A stretch of DNA of 6,803 bases from Flavobacteriales bacterium (GCA_018700255.1 JABISU010000133.1:1-6803), one strand, 5' to 3'. Shown: positions 1-6,621, counted from the stretch's first letter. Numbers and translations: made by a program. Notes: a model not told the origin generated them from the sequence alone.

Positions 1-265
1 AAGAATGTTAGACGCTATGAAGTGGAGTACTCTTGCAAATGATATAATTCCTGACAACCCCCACTTTATGGATACGATGGCGCTTGTGCTACACCGTTTG
101 GGTCAGGATTCAGAAGCTTTAATTTGGATTGTAAGAGCCTCAACTTTAGTCTCATCTCCTAACCCTGTATTTATCCAGAGAGAAGGAGATATTCGTGTTT
201 CTTTAGGCGAGGTAGAAAAAGGGGAACGACTTTTGGATATAGCTAAGGAATTGAGAAAAGAATGA
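1..265 (+). CDS. TPR-repeat protein, C-terminal end (5' truncated by the window)
   Basis: The reading frame is already open at the window edge (first complete codon at 2) and ends in TGA at 263-265, so this is the last ~88 residues of a longer protein; the ATG at 5 is probably internal. Two helical-repeat units are visible: DTMALVLHRLGQDSEAL followed by a paired helix, then EGDIRVSLGEVEKGERLL. The spacing of small and hydrophobic positions (LG....A, GD....LG) is typical of tetratricopeptide repeats, which serve as protein-protein interaction scaffolds. Its stop codon overlaps the next start (ATGA), indicating cotranscription and probable translational coupling with the DUF4292 lipoprotein. 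A large TPR protein just upstream of DUF4292 and an EnvC-like peptidase is an arrangement I recall from Bacteroidota. Signal peptide and repeat number cannot be judged from the fragment. Confidence 0.85.
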   Translation, partial: RMLDAMKWSTLANDIIPDNPHFMDTMALVLHRLGQDSEALIWIVRASTLVSSPNPVFIQREGDIRVSLGEVEKGERLLDIAKELRKE

Positions 266-1140
266 TGAAGCTCCATAAAATAATAATCTTTACATCTATT
301 TTTTTCATTCTTGCTAGCACTATCACGAGCTGTTCTAATGAAAAACGACTTGCAGGTGGCAAACCCTTGAGATCTATGGATCCGGTTTCTGTATTGAAGA
401 AAGTTGATGATGCTTCTCTCACCTGGAATTGGTTAGGGATGAAGATAGATACGGATATTAGAGTTAACGACGAGTCCGAATCTTTTACTCTCAGCGTGAG
501 GATGAAGAGAGATAGTGCTATTTGGATCAGTTTATCTCCGGCACTAGGTGTGGAAATCGCTCGAATTATGCTACTTAAAGACTCCGTGAAAGTGATAAGT
601 AAGGTTCCTTTAAACAAGTTTGTTTTTGAAGGAGACTATCTTGAGTTAGAAAACCTCCTTGGGATTCCATTTGACTTTTACTCTTTTCAAGATTTATTTA
701 GCGGGGCTTCACTCGAGCTAGACCCTTTTAATGATAAATATGTATCTAAGGTTAATGGGTTAAATTATGAGCTGATTGAAAAGATTCCAAGAAGAGTGAA
801 GAAATTAATCGAAGGAGTCTCTGATAAGAAAGCTGAGAGATTAATCAACAAGACTGAGATTTCCGAATTAATTGTTAAAAGCTATTGGTTTGATGGCATA
901 GGGTTCACTCCCGTTAAGGATGTCTTCAGACATGTTGAAAGTGGTCTTTATGTGACGGTTAAAAGATTTGGAAATGAAGGGCATAAACAAGGGTGTTTGC
1001 CGTCAAAGACGAAAATAATTGCGACTGGGGATGGGGTAGATCTTAATTGTACATTAAATATAAAACGAAGCCGAGTAAACAAGAAATACGACATGCTTTT
1101 TGACCCACCCGCTAATTATGAACGCCGTAAATCTCTATAG
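262..1140 (+). CDS. DUF4292 family outer-membrane-type lipoprotein
   Basis: A 292-residue protein that begins with a lipoprotein signal peptide: Lys/His-containing start, hydrophobic residues 7-21, and a lipobox ITSC with the lipidated cysteine at residue 24, followed by SNEKR. No Asp sits at +2. The core at about residues 55-150 has the pattern I associate with DUF4292 (PF14125): W.W..MKI, then IWISLSPALGVEIARIMLLKDSVKVISKV, then a LLG.PFDFYSFQDLFSG segment. The biochemical role is unknown. I recall the family being grouped with LolA/LolB-like lipid-binding folds, but treat that as unverified. Start: ATG at 262 overlaps the upstream TGA; the adjacent in-frame ATG at 265 is equally possible and changes one residue. 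The 3' end overlaps the next gene's ATG by 23 nt, so it is the middle gene of an envelope operon. At 292 residues it is slightly longer than most members as I remember them. Confidence 0.85.
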   Translation: MMKLHKIIIFTSIFFILASTITSCSNEKRLAGGKPLRSMDPVSVLKKVDDASLTWNWLGMKIDTDIRVNDESESFTLSVRMKRDSAIWISLSPALGVEIARIMLLKDSVKVISKVPLNKFVFEGDYLELENLLGIPFDFYSFQDLFSGASLELDPFNDKYVSKVNGLNYELIEKIPRRVKKLIEGVSDKKAERLINKTEISELIVKSYWFDGIGFTPVKDVFRHVESGLYVTVKRFGNEGHKQGCLPSKTKIIATGDGVDLNCTLNIKRSRVNKKYDMLFDPPANYERRKSL

Positions 1141-2362
1141 AACTAGGGTAAATATAAATGGGCTGCTATTTTTTTTAGTGGTTGTCGTGTTCAGCGCTTT
1201 TCAACCTGTATTATCACAAACAAATAAGAAAGCTTCGCTCACCGCAGAACGTGAAAAAATTGAAGACCAACTCTTAACAACTTCTAGGTTAATTAGTGAG
1301 GCAAAAAGCAATCGAAACGAAGCGAGTTCAAAAGTCGCCCTAATAGATAGGCAGATAGAGCTTCGGGAAAAATTAATCAGACATCATCAGTCCTCAATAA
1401 GAAATTTAGAGCGCTCCGTTATAGGAATGGACACTGAAATCCGAGCCTTAGAAGGGCATATTTCTGCTTTAAAAAATGAATATGCCATTATGATTCAGCA
1501 AGCTTATAGGATGAAGCTTGCAAGAAATCCACTCATGTTTGTCTTTGCTGCGGAAGATTTCAGTCAGGCAGCTCTTAGGTATAAAATGCTTCAATCATAT
1601 GCGGAAATTCGAAAAGCTCAAGCTGAAGATATCTTAAACGCTCAGCAAGATCTCGCAAATTCTCGCGAAACACTCACCCACGAGAAAGTGTCTATTCTTG
1701 AAGCAATTCAAGACCAAGAAAACGAGCGTGATGCACTAAATAACGATAGAAATACTCGTGCTGACTTGTTAAGTGAGATTAAAAGAGAAGAGAAAAGACT
1801 CCGCAAAAAACTCAAAGTTCAAGAAAAGGAACACAAGAGGTTGAGCAACGAAATTAAGCGTATTATAGAAGCTGAGTTAGCGGCAGAAAGAGCTTCCGCA
1901 GCAGGAGAATACGCTCTTACCCCTGAGGGTAAAATCATCTCTGAACAATTCGAGAAAAACAAACTCAATCTTCCTTGGCCAGTCGCTCGGGGAGTTGTTA
2001 CAAAGAATTTCGGGAGACATAAACACCCAACAATACCAGGAATTATCGTTGAAAGTAATGGAGTAGATATTACAACTGAAAAAGGAGCTAAAGTCTTTTC
2101 TATATTTGGAGGTACCGTCAGTAGTGTATTCAATTTCCCTGGAGCTGGGGAAACAGTAATTGTTACGCATGGTGGATATCGAACTGTTTATAGCAACCTT
2201 GAGGGACTTAAAGTTAAGAAGGGAGATGTTATTGATAGGGCGACTATACTTGGGGTGGTTTGGTCTGGGCCAAAAGGCATATCTGTACATTTCGAAGTCT
2301 GGAAAGTTGCCGGAAGCGAGAGGTCGCCACAAGACCCTAAGTCGTGGCTCTTCCCAAGATGA
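1118..2362 (+). CDS. EnvC-like murein hydrolase activator (coiled coil + degenerate M23/LytM domain)
   Basis: The 414-residue protein has a signal peptide (Arg at 8 and 10, hydrophobic 15-28, likely cleavage after VLS at 33). A long charged coiled coil (about 38-265, rich in Glu/Lys/Arg/Gln) follows, then an M23/LytM domain from about 284 to the end. The M23 sites are degenerate. The usual HxGxD reads SNGVD (first Zn His replaced by Ser313, Asp317 kept), the YxH catalytic His reads YSN (Asn360), and the final HxH reads SVH (only His391 kept). Loss of ligands is typical of EnvC/NlpD-type proteins, which activate N-acetylmuramoyl-L-alanine amidases at division rather than cut peptidoglycan. I infer the same role in the periplasm. 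Start choice: the ATG at 1118 places a normal signal peptide at the N-terminus; a TTG at 1100 would only add six residues. It overlaps the DUF4292 gene by 23 nt. Confidence 0.9.
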   Translation: MNAVNLYRTRVNINGLLFFLVVVVFSAFQPVLSQTNKKASLTAEREKIEDQLLTTSRLISEAKSNRNEASSKVALIDRQIELREKLIRHHQSSIRNLERSVIGMDTEIRALEGHISALKNEYAIMIQQAYRMKLARNPLMFVFAAEDFSQAALRYKMLQSYAEIRKAQAEDILNAQQDLANSRETLTHEKVSILEAIQDQENERDALNNDRNTRADLLSEIKREEKRLRKKLKVQEKEHKRLSNEIKRIIEAELAAERASAAGEYALTPEGKIISEQFEKNKLNLPWPVARGVVTKNFGRHKHPTIPGIIVESNGVDITTEKGAKVFSIFGGTVSSVFNFPGAGETVIVTHGGYRTVYSNLEGLKVKKGDVIDRATILGVVWSGPKGISVHFEVWKVAGSERSPQDPKSWLFPR

Positions 2363-2391
2363 AAATTTATATAATTCCCCTTTTAAGGGTA

Positions 2392-2422
2392 TTGTCAGAA
2401 CTCGTAAATAGTGCTAATTTTC
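2392..2422 (+). promoter_or_regulatory. Candidate feoB promoter (Bacteroidota-type -33/-7)
   Basis: TTG at 2392-2394 and TAATTTTC at 2415-2422 are 20 nt apart. This matches the Bacteroidota pattern (TTG near -33, TAnnTTTG near -7) except for C in place of the last G. The box ends 4 nt before the GTG start, so transcription would begin at or next to the start codon. It lies in the 64-nt gap after the envelope operon. No Fur-like inverted repeat is obvious nearby. Confidence 0.45.
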
Positions 2423-2426
2423 AATT

Positions 2427-4511
2427 GTGATAAAACCCGATAAAACCATCATAGCTCTTGTTGGAAATCCCAATACAGGTAAATCTACGCTTTTCAATAG
2501 AATCACTGGTACACGTTCTGCTGTAGGTAATATAGCTGGCATAACTATCGAGGCATGTTCTGCTCCTGGCATTATCTCTGGATCTGAAAATTGGGAGTTC
2601 GTCGATCTCCCAGGTATTTATAATCTTCATGCCCAAACTGAAGATGGTAGAGTTACAGAGGATGCTCTTATTAACCCAGGCGGAAAATGGAACCCCAATG
2701 TGATTCTCCTTATCGCTGATAAGTCTACTCTTCAAGGCCAAGTGTTTCTAGCTCTACAAATTAGAGAGCTCGAAATCCCTTGTATTCTTCTGCTTAATAG
2801 AATGAATTACGAGACCGTGGATCCTCAACTTTGTGGAATTTTAGAAAAAGGCCTTGGAATTCCTGTTCGTGAAATTCAAGCACTTAAAGACGACCCCGCT
2901 GATTGGGTAAATATGCTTTCTCCATTGCTACATCAACCTACAGTTTGTAGCATACTTAGAAAAGTCCCAGAAAGTATCGAAGAATCTTTGAAAATTCTGA
3001 ATGCCGTGATGCCTTACGGCACGTTAGGATATCTATGCCACTTAGCTCGGATGAATCACGCTCCAAGTTGGCTTAATGAAGAGGAAAAACGCGCTTGGGA
3101 AAAAGCGAGGAGCCAATCCACAGTTTCTCCTGCAGGATTACAACTCGAAGAAGCTGGGCAAAGGATGTCTATTGTTAGGGACCTCCTCAGCCAAGCAGGT
3201 AAGCCCGTTAAAGAAAGCGAAATAAGACAGCGTGATGCTTTGAAGCGCCGGCAGAAAATCGACTCAGTATTAACCCACCCAATTTGGGGGAACCTCATCG
3301 CAGCTATCCTTTTTTTCGGAATGTTTCAGGCTATTTATAGTTGGGCAACATATCCTATGGATTTAATAGATGGAGCATTTACTTCTATTATCTCAACCAT
3401 TTCTGAGACACTTCCTGCTGCTTGGTACACGAGTTTACTTGTGGACGGGCTCCTTTCTGGATTGTCGGGGATTTTAATTTTTGTTCCACAAATTGCCATT
3501 TTATTCGCCTTTACTGCCTTTTTAGAACATTCCGGATATATGGCTAGGCTCGGATATCTCTCAGATAGATTCTTTCGTCGCTTAGGGCTTACTGGAAGAT
3601 CGTCCGTTTCACTTGTCGGCGGACTCGCTTGTGCCGTACCTGCTATTATGGCTGCAAGAACCATTTCTGATAAACGCGCTCGCCTGTTAACTATCCTGGT
3701 CACTCCTATGATGACTTGCTCGGCAAGGCTTCCAGTTTACGCTTTCTTAATTGCTTTTGCAGTTCCTGATGAAATCATATTCGGCTGGTTCAACCTTCAA
3801 GGTCTATTCCTATATGCTCTTTATTTAATCGGAGCATTATCCGCTTTAATTCTTGCTTTTATCATTCATAGGGCTATCCCAAACCCTCAGGCACAAAATG
3901 AAGCGGCTGAAGAATGGCCTGCGTACAGGCTCCCTTCTCTTAAAGCAGTATTAGGCCAATCATACCGTCAGGCCTCCATCTTTCTTCGGGCAGCTGGATC
4001 AGTTATTCTTATCATATCTCTCGTCCTCTGGTCACTCGGATTTATCGGGCCGGGTACGCTGAAAGAACGTGAAGCTCTGGATCAAGGAGAGCGCATGGAG
4101 CAATCGTGGCTTGGTAGCATTGGAAATGCTATAGAACCTATTGTCCGACCACTCGGGTACGATGGTAAAATGGGGATTGCTATCGTCAGCTCTTTCGCTG
4201 CACGAGAGGTCTTTGTTGGCACTATGCACACCCTATACCCCACTCCTGAGGGTGGAGATGGAAGCATTCGTGCACTTAAGGATCGACTTGCTAATGAAGT
4301 CCTCCCAGGCACCAATCGACCCTTACTCAATACCGCATCTGCTGCATCACTAATTGTATTCTATATGTTCGCAATGCAGTGCATGAGCACAATTGTAATC
4401 GTTCGCCGCGAACTTAACAGTTGGCCTTGGGCCCTTGCTCAAGCAGCCGGATATACAATATTTGCCTACTTAGCCGCCTTGGCCACATACAATGTCTTCG
4501 ATGGTTTCTAA
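2427..4511 (+). CDS. feoB: Ferrous iron transporter FeoB
   Basis: Inner-membrane Fe(II) transporter with an N-terminal GTPase domain, 694 residues, normal for Bacteroidota. G1 is GNPNTGKST (13-21; Asn16 matches the K+-coordinating Asn of this GTPase group), G2 is GITIE (38-42) and G3 is DLPG (60-63). G4 reads NRMN (124-127) where NxxD is expected, and G5 is weak (QALK, 151-154). After a helical spacer, the membrane part starts near residue 285 and contains Gate 1 (GGLACAVPAIMAART, Cys402), Gate 2 (TCSARLPVY, Cys431), the AAREVFVGTMH segment and the C-terminal FAMQCMST (Cys652). These membrane motifs are intact, so transport competence is likely. Start: GTG at 2427 is the only usable start, since an in-frame TAA lies at 2415-2417. 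It overlaps tetR by 20 nt. FeoA is not the usual upstream neighbour; it lies 1.6 kb downstream on the other strand. GC content is higher than in the genes that follow. Confidence 0.96.
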   Translation: MIKPDKTIIALVGNPNTGKSTLFNRITGTRSAVGNIAGITIEACSAPGIISGSENWEFVDLPGIYNLHAQTEDGRVTEDALINPGGKWNPNVILLIADKSTLQGQVFLALQIRELEIPCILLLNRMNYETVDPQLCGILEKGLGIPVREIQALKDDPADWVNMLSPLLHQPTVCSILRKVPESIEESLKILNAVMPYGTLGYLCHLARMNHAPSWLNEEEKRAWEKARSQSTVSPAGLQLEEAGQRMSIVRDLLSQAGKPVKESEIRQRDALKRRQKIDSVLTHPIWGNLIAAILFFGMFQAIYSWATYPMDLIDGAFTSIISTISETLPAAWYTSLLVDGLLSGLSGILIFVPQIAILFAFTAFLEHSGYMARLGYLSDRFFRRLGLTGRSSVSLVGGLACAVPAIMAARTISDKRARLLTILVTPMMTCSARLPVYAFLIAFAVPDEIIFGWFNLQGLFLYALYLIGALSALILAFIIHRAIPNPQAQNEAAEEWPAYRLPSLKAVLGQSYRQASIFLRAAGSVILIISLVLWSLGFIGPGTLKEREALDQGERMEQSWLGSIGNAIEPIVRPLGYDGKMGIAIVSSFAAREVFVGTMHTLYPTPEGGDGSIRALKDRLANEVLPGTNRPLLNTASAASLIVFYMFAMQCMSTIVIVRRELNSWPWALAQAAGYTIFAYLAALATYNVFDGF

Positions 4512-5034
4512 GATTACAATTCCGTGGCTTGAAGTAGGCTATACAATCTTTTCTAATGAAGGGCCTCAAGGCTTGAAAATAGAGGTTCTCTCTAGAAAGG
4601 TTGGTAAAAGCAAATCATCTTTCTATCACTGTTTTACAGATCTAGACTTTTTCATTGATGAATTGTTGAGTTTTCATATCGTAAAATCTACTGAGATTTT
4701 TAATCGTGTTAAAATATGTGAGACTTTGGTGCCAGATGTTTTTGAGGTACTCTATGAGTTTAAAGAGGACGCTTTTTTCAATCGTCAATTAAGAATCAAT
4801 AGGCATATTGAAAGCTATAAATTATGTTTTGAAAAAGCACATAAACCAATTGAAGATGCTCTCTTAAAATTATGGCCTGAAGCAATTGGTTTAGACGATA
4901 AGCCTCATCTCGCTAGAATGATTTTAAACCTAACTGTAGAAAATTTCTATCTCAGATTGACAGATGAAACATTTACAGAACAAGGGTTAAAAAGTTATTT
5001 AGACGAAATCAGAGCTATAGCAAAAGAGATGTAA
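4492..5034 (+). CDS. TetR/AcrR family transcriptional regulator
   Basis: A 180-residue protein with the TetR N-terminal DNA-binding domain: GYTIFSNEGPQGLKIEVLSR, then KVGKSKSSFYHCF (helix-turn-helix about 28-47), then the usual FTDLDFFIDELL helix. The C-terminal two thirds is helical and ligand-binding in this family but has no feature from which I can name a ligand. The start at 4492 overlaps feoB by 20 nt; an in-frame ATG at 4501 would reduce this to 11 nt. No separate promoter is evident, so expression from the feoB transcript with translational coupling is likely. It lies 70 nt upstream of alkB in the same direction, and a TetR regulator beside a hydroxylase gene commonly controls that gene, so alkB is the most likely target. 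Base composition is AT-rich compared with feoB (4681-4740 is 19/60 G+C). Confidence 0.9.
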   Translation: MSSMVSKITIPWLEVGYTIFSNEGPQGLKIEVLSRKVGKSKSSFYHCFTDLDFFIDELLSFHIVKSTEIFNRVKICETLVPDVFEVLYEFKEDAFFNRQLRINRHIESYKLCFEKAHKPIEDALLKLWPEAIGLDDKPHLARMILNLTVENFYLRLTDETFTEQGLKSYLDEIRAIAKEM

Positions 5035-5059
5035 GCACTCGCGCGAAAGAGCATGTTGT

Positions 5060-5069
5060 ACGGTACCGT
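5060..5069. promoter_or_regulatory. 10-bp palindrome, candidate TetR operator upstream of alkB
   Basis: ACGGTACCGT is a perfect 10-bp palindrome in the tetR-alkB gap, 24 nt upstream of the alkB -7 box and just outside where a -33 element would sit. TetR-family proteins bind palindromes, usually 15 bp or longer, so the match is short. A second 8-bp palindrome, TCGCGCGA, lies at 5039-5046. Assignment as an operator is inference from position and symmetry. Confidence 0.3.
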
Positions 5070-5093
5070 CTAACGATTCTCAATAATAGCTTT

Positions 5094-5101
5094 TACATTT
5101 G
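5094..5101 (+). promoter_or_regulatory. Candidate alkB -7 promoter element
   Basis: TACATTTG matches the Bacteroidota -7 consensus TAnnTTTG exactly and ends 3 nt before the alkB ATG at 5105. No TTG is found 17-23 nt upstream (5071-5073 is TAA), so the promoter may be weak or need an activator. The TTG at 5099-5101, a possible alternative start codon for alkB, is the end of this box. Confidence 0.45.
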
Positions 5102-5104
5102 TCT

Positions 5105-6175
5105 ATGAGGCGTCTTCAACTCAAGTATCTTTTTGTTTACACAACCCCAATCGTAATTTTGTTTTCCTTGTGGGCGGGGAACATCTTGTCATTTTTTGCT
5201 TTGTTCTTCATATTCGGTCTGATTCCATTTGTTGAATTATTTGCCAAAGGATCTACTTACAATTTAAATCCTCAAGAGGAAGAGGAGGTAAAAAACAATT
5301 TTATGTTTGACTTAATAATCTATTTATTAGTCCCTCTACAATATATAATCCTTATTTACTTTCTCTTTCAAGTAAGTGATGAAACTCTACCTCTTTATGA
5401 AAAAATAGGGATGACAACTGCATACGGACTTGCCTGTGGTGGTATTGGAATTAATGGAGCGCACGAACTTGGTCACCGAAAGACCTGGTATGAGCGGTTA
5501 ATGAGTAAAATGCTGTTACTCTCAACCCTGTATATGCATTTTTTCATAGAACACAATCGAGGACACCATAAACATGTTTCTACTGACCGAGACCCCGCCT
5601 CAAGCAGATATAATGAAGATGTTTACTCGTTTTTCTTAAGGAGTATCATAGGGGGTTGGAAGTCAGCGTACCACCTTGAAGAAAAGAAATTAACTTTACA
5701 TAAAAAGCGTGTATGGAGCAGGCACAATGAAATGCTTAGATTTCAAATAATCCAAATTGCTTTAATCACAACGATTGCATTGGTCTTCGGGCTTGAAACT
5801 ATGTTTTACTTTATAGCAGGCGCTACAATAGGCATAATTATACTTGAAACGGTAAACTATATAGAGCATTACGGTTTACGCCGAGCGAAGGTGGGTAATG
5901 GATTTGAAAGAACGAAGCCCATACATTCTTGGAATTCTAACCACCCAATAGGCCGAATACTTTTGTTAGAGGTTACGCGTCATTCTGACCATCATTATAT
6001 CGCCAGTAAGAAATACCAAACCCTGAAGCACTTCGATAATAGTCCTCAAATGCCAACAGGATATCCAGGAATGATGATACTCGCACTGTTCCCACCACTG
6101 TGGTTTCGTGTAATGAATAAACGTATCGAAAAATATGGCTCTATGCCAACTGAGTCTGCTCTGAAGCAACTCTAA
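5105..6175 (+). CDS. alkB: AlkB-type membrane di-iron hydroxylase (alkane 1-monooxygenase)
   Basis: A 356-residue integral membrane protein of the FA-desaturase/alkane hydroxylase superfamily. It carries the histidine boxes that bind the di-iron centre: HELGH (120-124), EHNRGHH (149-155), NYIEHYG (251-257) and RHSDHH (292-297, then YQTL). NYxEHYG and RHSDHH separate AlkB/XylM-type enzymes from ordinary desaturases. Hydrophobic segments at about 8-45, 65-95, 102-118, 130-147 and 210-250 fit a six-helix membrane fold. Family members oxidise the terminal carbon of medium-chain alkanes using O2 and electrons from rubredoxin and rubredoxin reductase; neither partner is encoded here and no rubredoxin domain is fused. 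Substrate could equally be another alkyl chain. Start: ATG at 5105 is preferred over the TTG at 5099, which falls in the promoter box. tetR lies upstream; the 3' end overlaps convergent feoA by 35 nt. Slightly short for the family (often 370-400). Confidence 0.92.
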   Translation: MRRLQLKYLFVYTTPIVILFSLWAGNILSFFALFFIFGLIPFVELFAKGSTYNLNPQEEEEVKNNFMFDLIIYLLVPLQYIILIYFLFQVSDETLPLYEKIGMTTAYGLACGGIGINGAHELGHRKTWYERLMSKMLLLSTLYMHFFIEHNRGHHKHVSTDRDPASSRYNEDVYSFFLRSIIGGWKSAYHLEEKKLTLHKKRVWSRHNEMLRFQIIQIALITTIALVFGLETMFYFIAGATIGIIILETVNYIEHYGLRRAKVGNGFERTKPIHSWNSNHPIGRILLLEVTRHSDHHYIASKKYQTLKHFDNSPQMPTGYPGMMILALFPPLWFRVMNKRIEKYGSMPTESALKQL

Positions 6176-6392
6176 CCCAAAGGTGGGCCGCCGCTTCCTT
6201 TCTCACAGCTAAGATTCTTCCACAAGTGCAAATTGCCATAGGTCCATTGAGTGGAGCAGCATGCTTTACTTCTACCTCCGACCCCACGCAACAACCCATC
6301 TGTACAAGCGCCATGACCTCTTCCGGGGTATCCACCCTTTCAATAACTCCGATCTCGTCAGGTTTAAGGTCACATAATTTTTTTACACTCAT
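6141..6392 (-). CDS. feoA: FeoA, cytosolic accessory protein of ferrous iron transport
   Basis: An 83-residue protein matching the SH3-like FeoA domain (PF04023) over its whole length: CDLKPDEIGVIERV, then LVQMGCCVGSEVEVKHAAPLNGPMAI, then GRILAVRKEAAAHLWV. The MGC...G..V.V....PL..P.AI pattern resembles Bacteroidota FeoA proteins. FeoA is thought to bind FeoB and support its activity in Fe(II) uptake. The start at 6392 is firm because an in-frame TAA lies 12 nt upstream with no ATG, GTG or TTG between. Unusually, it is neither upstream of nor fused to feoB: it points toward alkB and overlaps its 3' end (6141-6175). It has its own candidate promoter. The region is GC-rich compared with alkB (6241-6300 is 33/60 G+C), like feoB. 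It was probably once adjacent to feoB and separated by rearrangement; that is inference. Confidence 0.93.
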   Translation of the reverse strand: MSVKKLCDLKPDEIGVIERVDTPEEVMALVQMGCCVGSEVEVKHAAPLNGPMAICTCGRILAVRKEAAAHLWVRVASEQTQLA

Positions 6393-6396
6393 GGCG

Positions 6397-6427
6397 CAAA
6401 TTTAACTCAACACATCTCCCAAATCAA
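6397..6427 (-). promoter_or_regulatory. Candidate feoA promoter (Bacteroidota-type -33/-7)
   Basis: On the minus strand TAAATTTG (6404-6397) is an exact TAnnTTTG box and TTG (6427-6425) lies 20 nt upstream, the same spacing as at feoB. The box ends 4 nt before the feoA ATG, so the mRNA would be leaderless or nearly so. No Fur-box-like palindrome is obvious within it. Confidence 0.5.
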
Positions 6428-6621
6428 TACCCTTTTTAAGTGATTTCTTGGACGCTCATTCCACACATCTAATTATAACTCTATCACTCATTGTCTTGGA
6501 TTTAAGACTTTCAAGGTAAGATTATTTTGATTTTTAGCCTTGTCATGTCCTCAAGCTTAATGAACACTTGAAACTATTCTTATTATCTTTCAGCACTCTT
6601 GGAGCTTTATTGTTCATGTTA

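Noticed and set aside
243..617. A 124-codon minus-strand open frame opposite the DUF4292 gene.
   Set aside because: No recognisable domain; the plus-strand frame has a clear lipoprotein signal and family motifs.
1100..1117. TTG at 1100 as the start of the EnvC-like gene.
   Set aside because: The ATG at 1118 gives a normal signal peptide; the upstream start adds six residues with no visible support.
1877..2332. A 151-codon minus-strand open frame opposite the M23 domain.
   Set aside because: No domain signature, and the opposite strand carries the conserved M23 motifs.
2378..2389. CCCT/AGGG hairpin just after the EnvC-like gene as a terminator.
   Set aside because: Only a 4-bp stem with no T run following; too weak to call.
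3335..3703. A 122-codon minus-strand open frame inside feoB.
   Set aside because: It lies opposite conserved FeoB Gate motifs, shows no recognisable domain, and is explained as an antisense shadow.
6176..6187. CCCA/TGGG hairpin between the ends of alkB and feoA as a shared terminator.
   Set aside because: Four base pairs, no T tract on either strand, and it lies inside feoA codons.
6560..6617. Inverted repeat ATGAACA (6560-6566) and TGTTCAT (6611-6617).
   Set aside because: Seven bases separated by 44 nt in AT-rich DNA is easily chance; no supporting structure between the arms.
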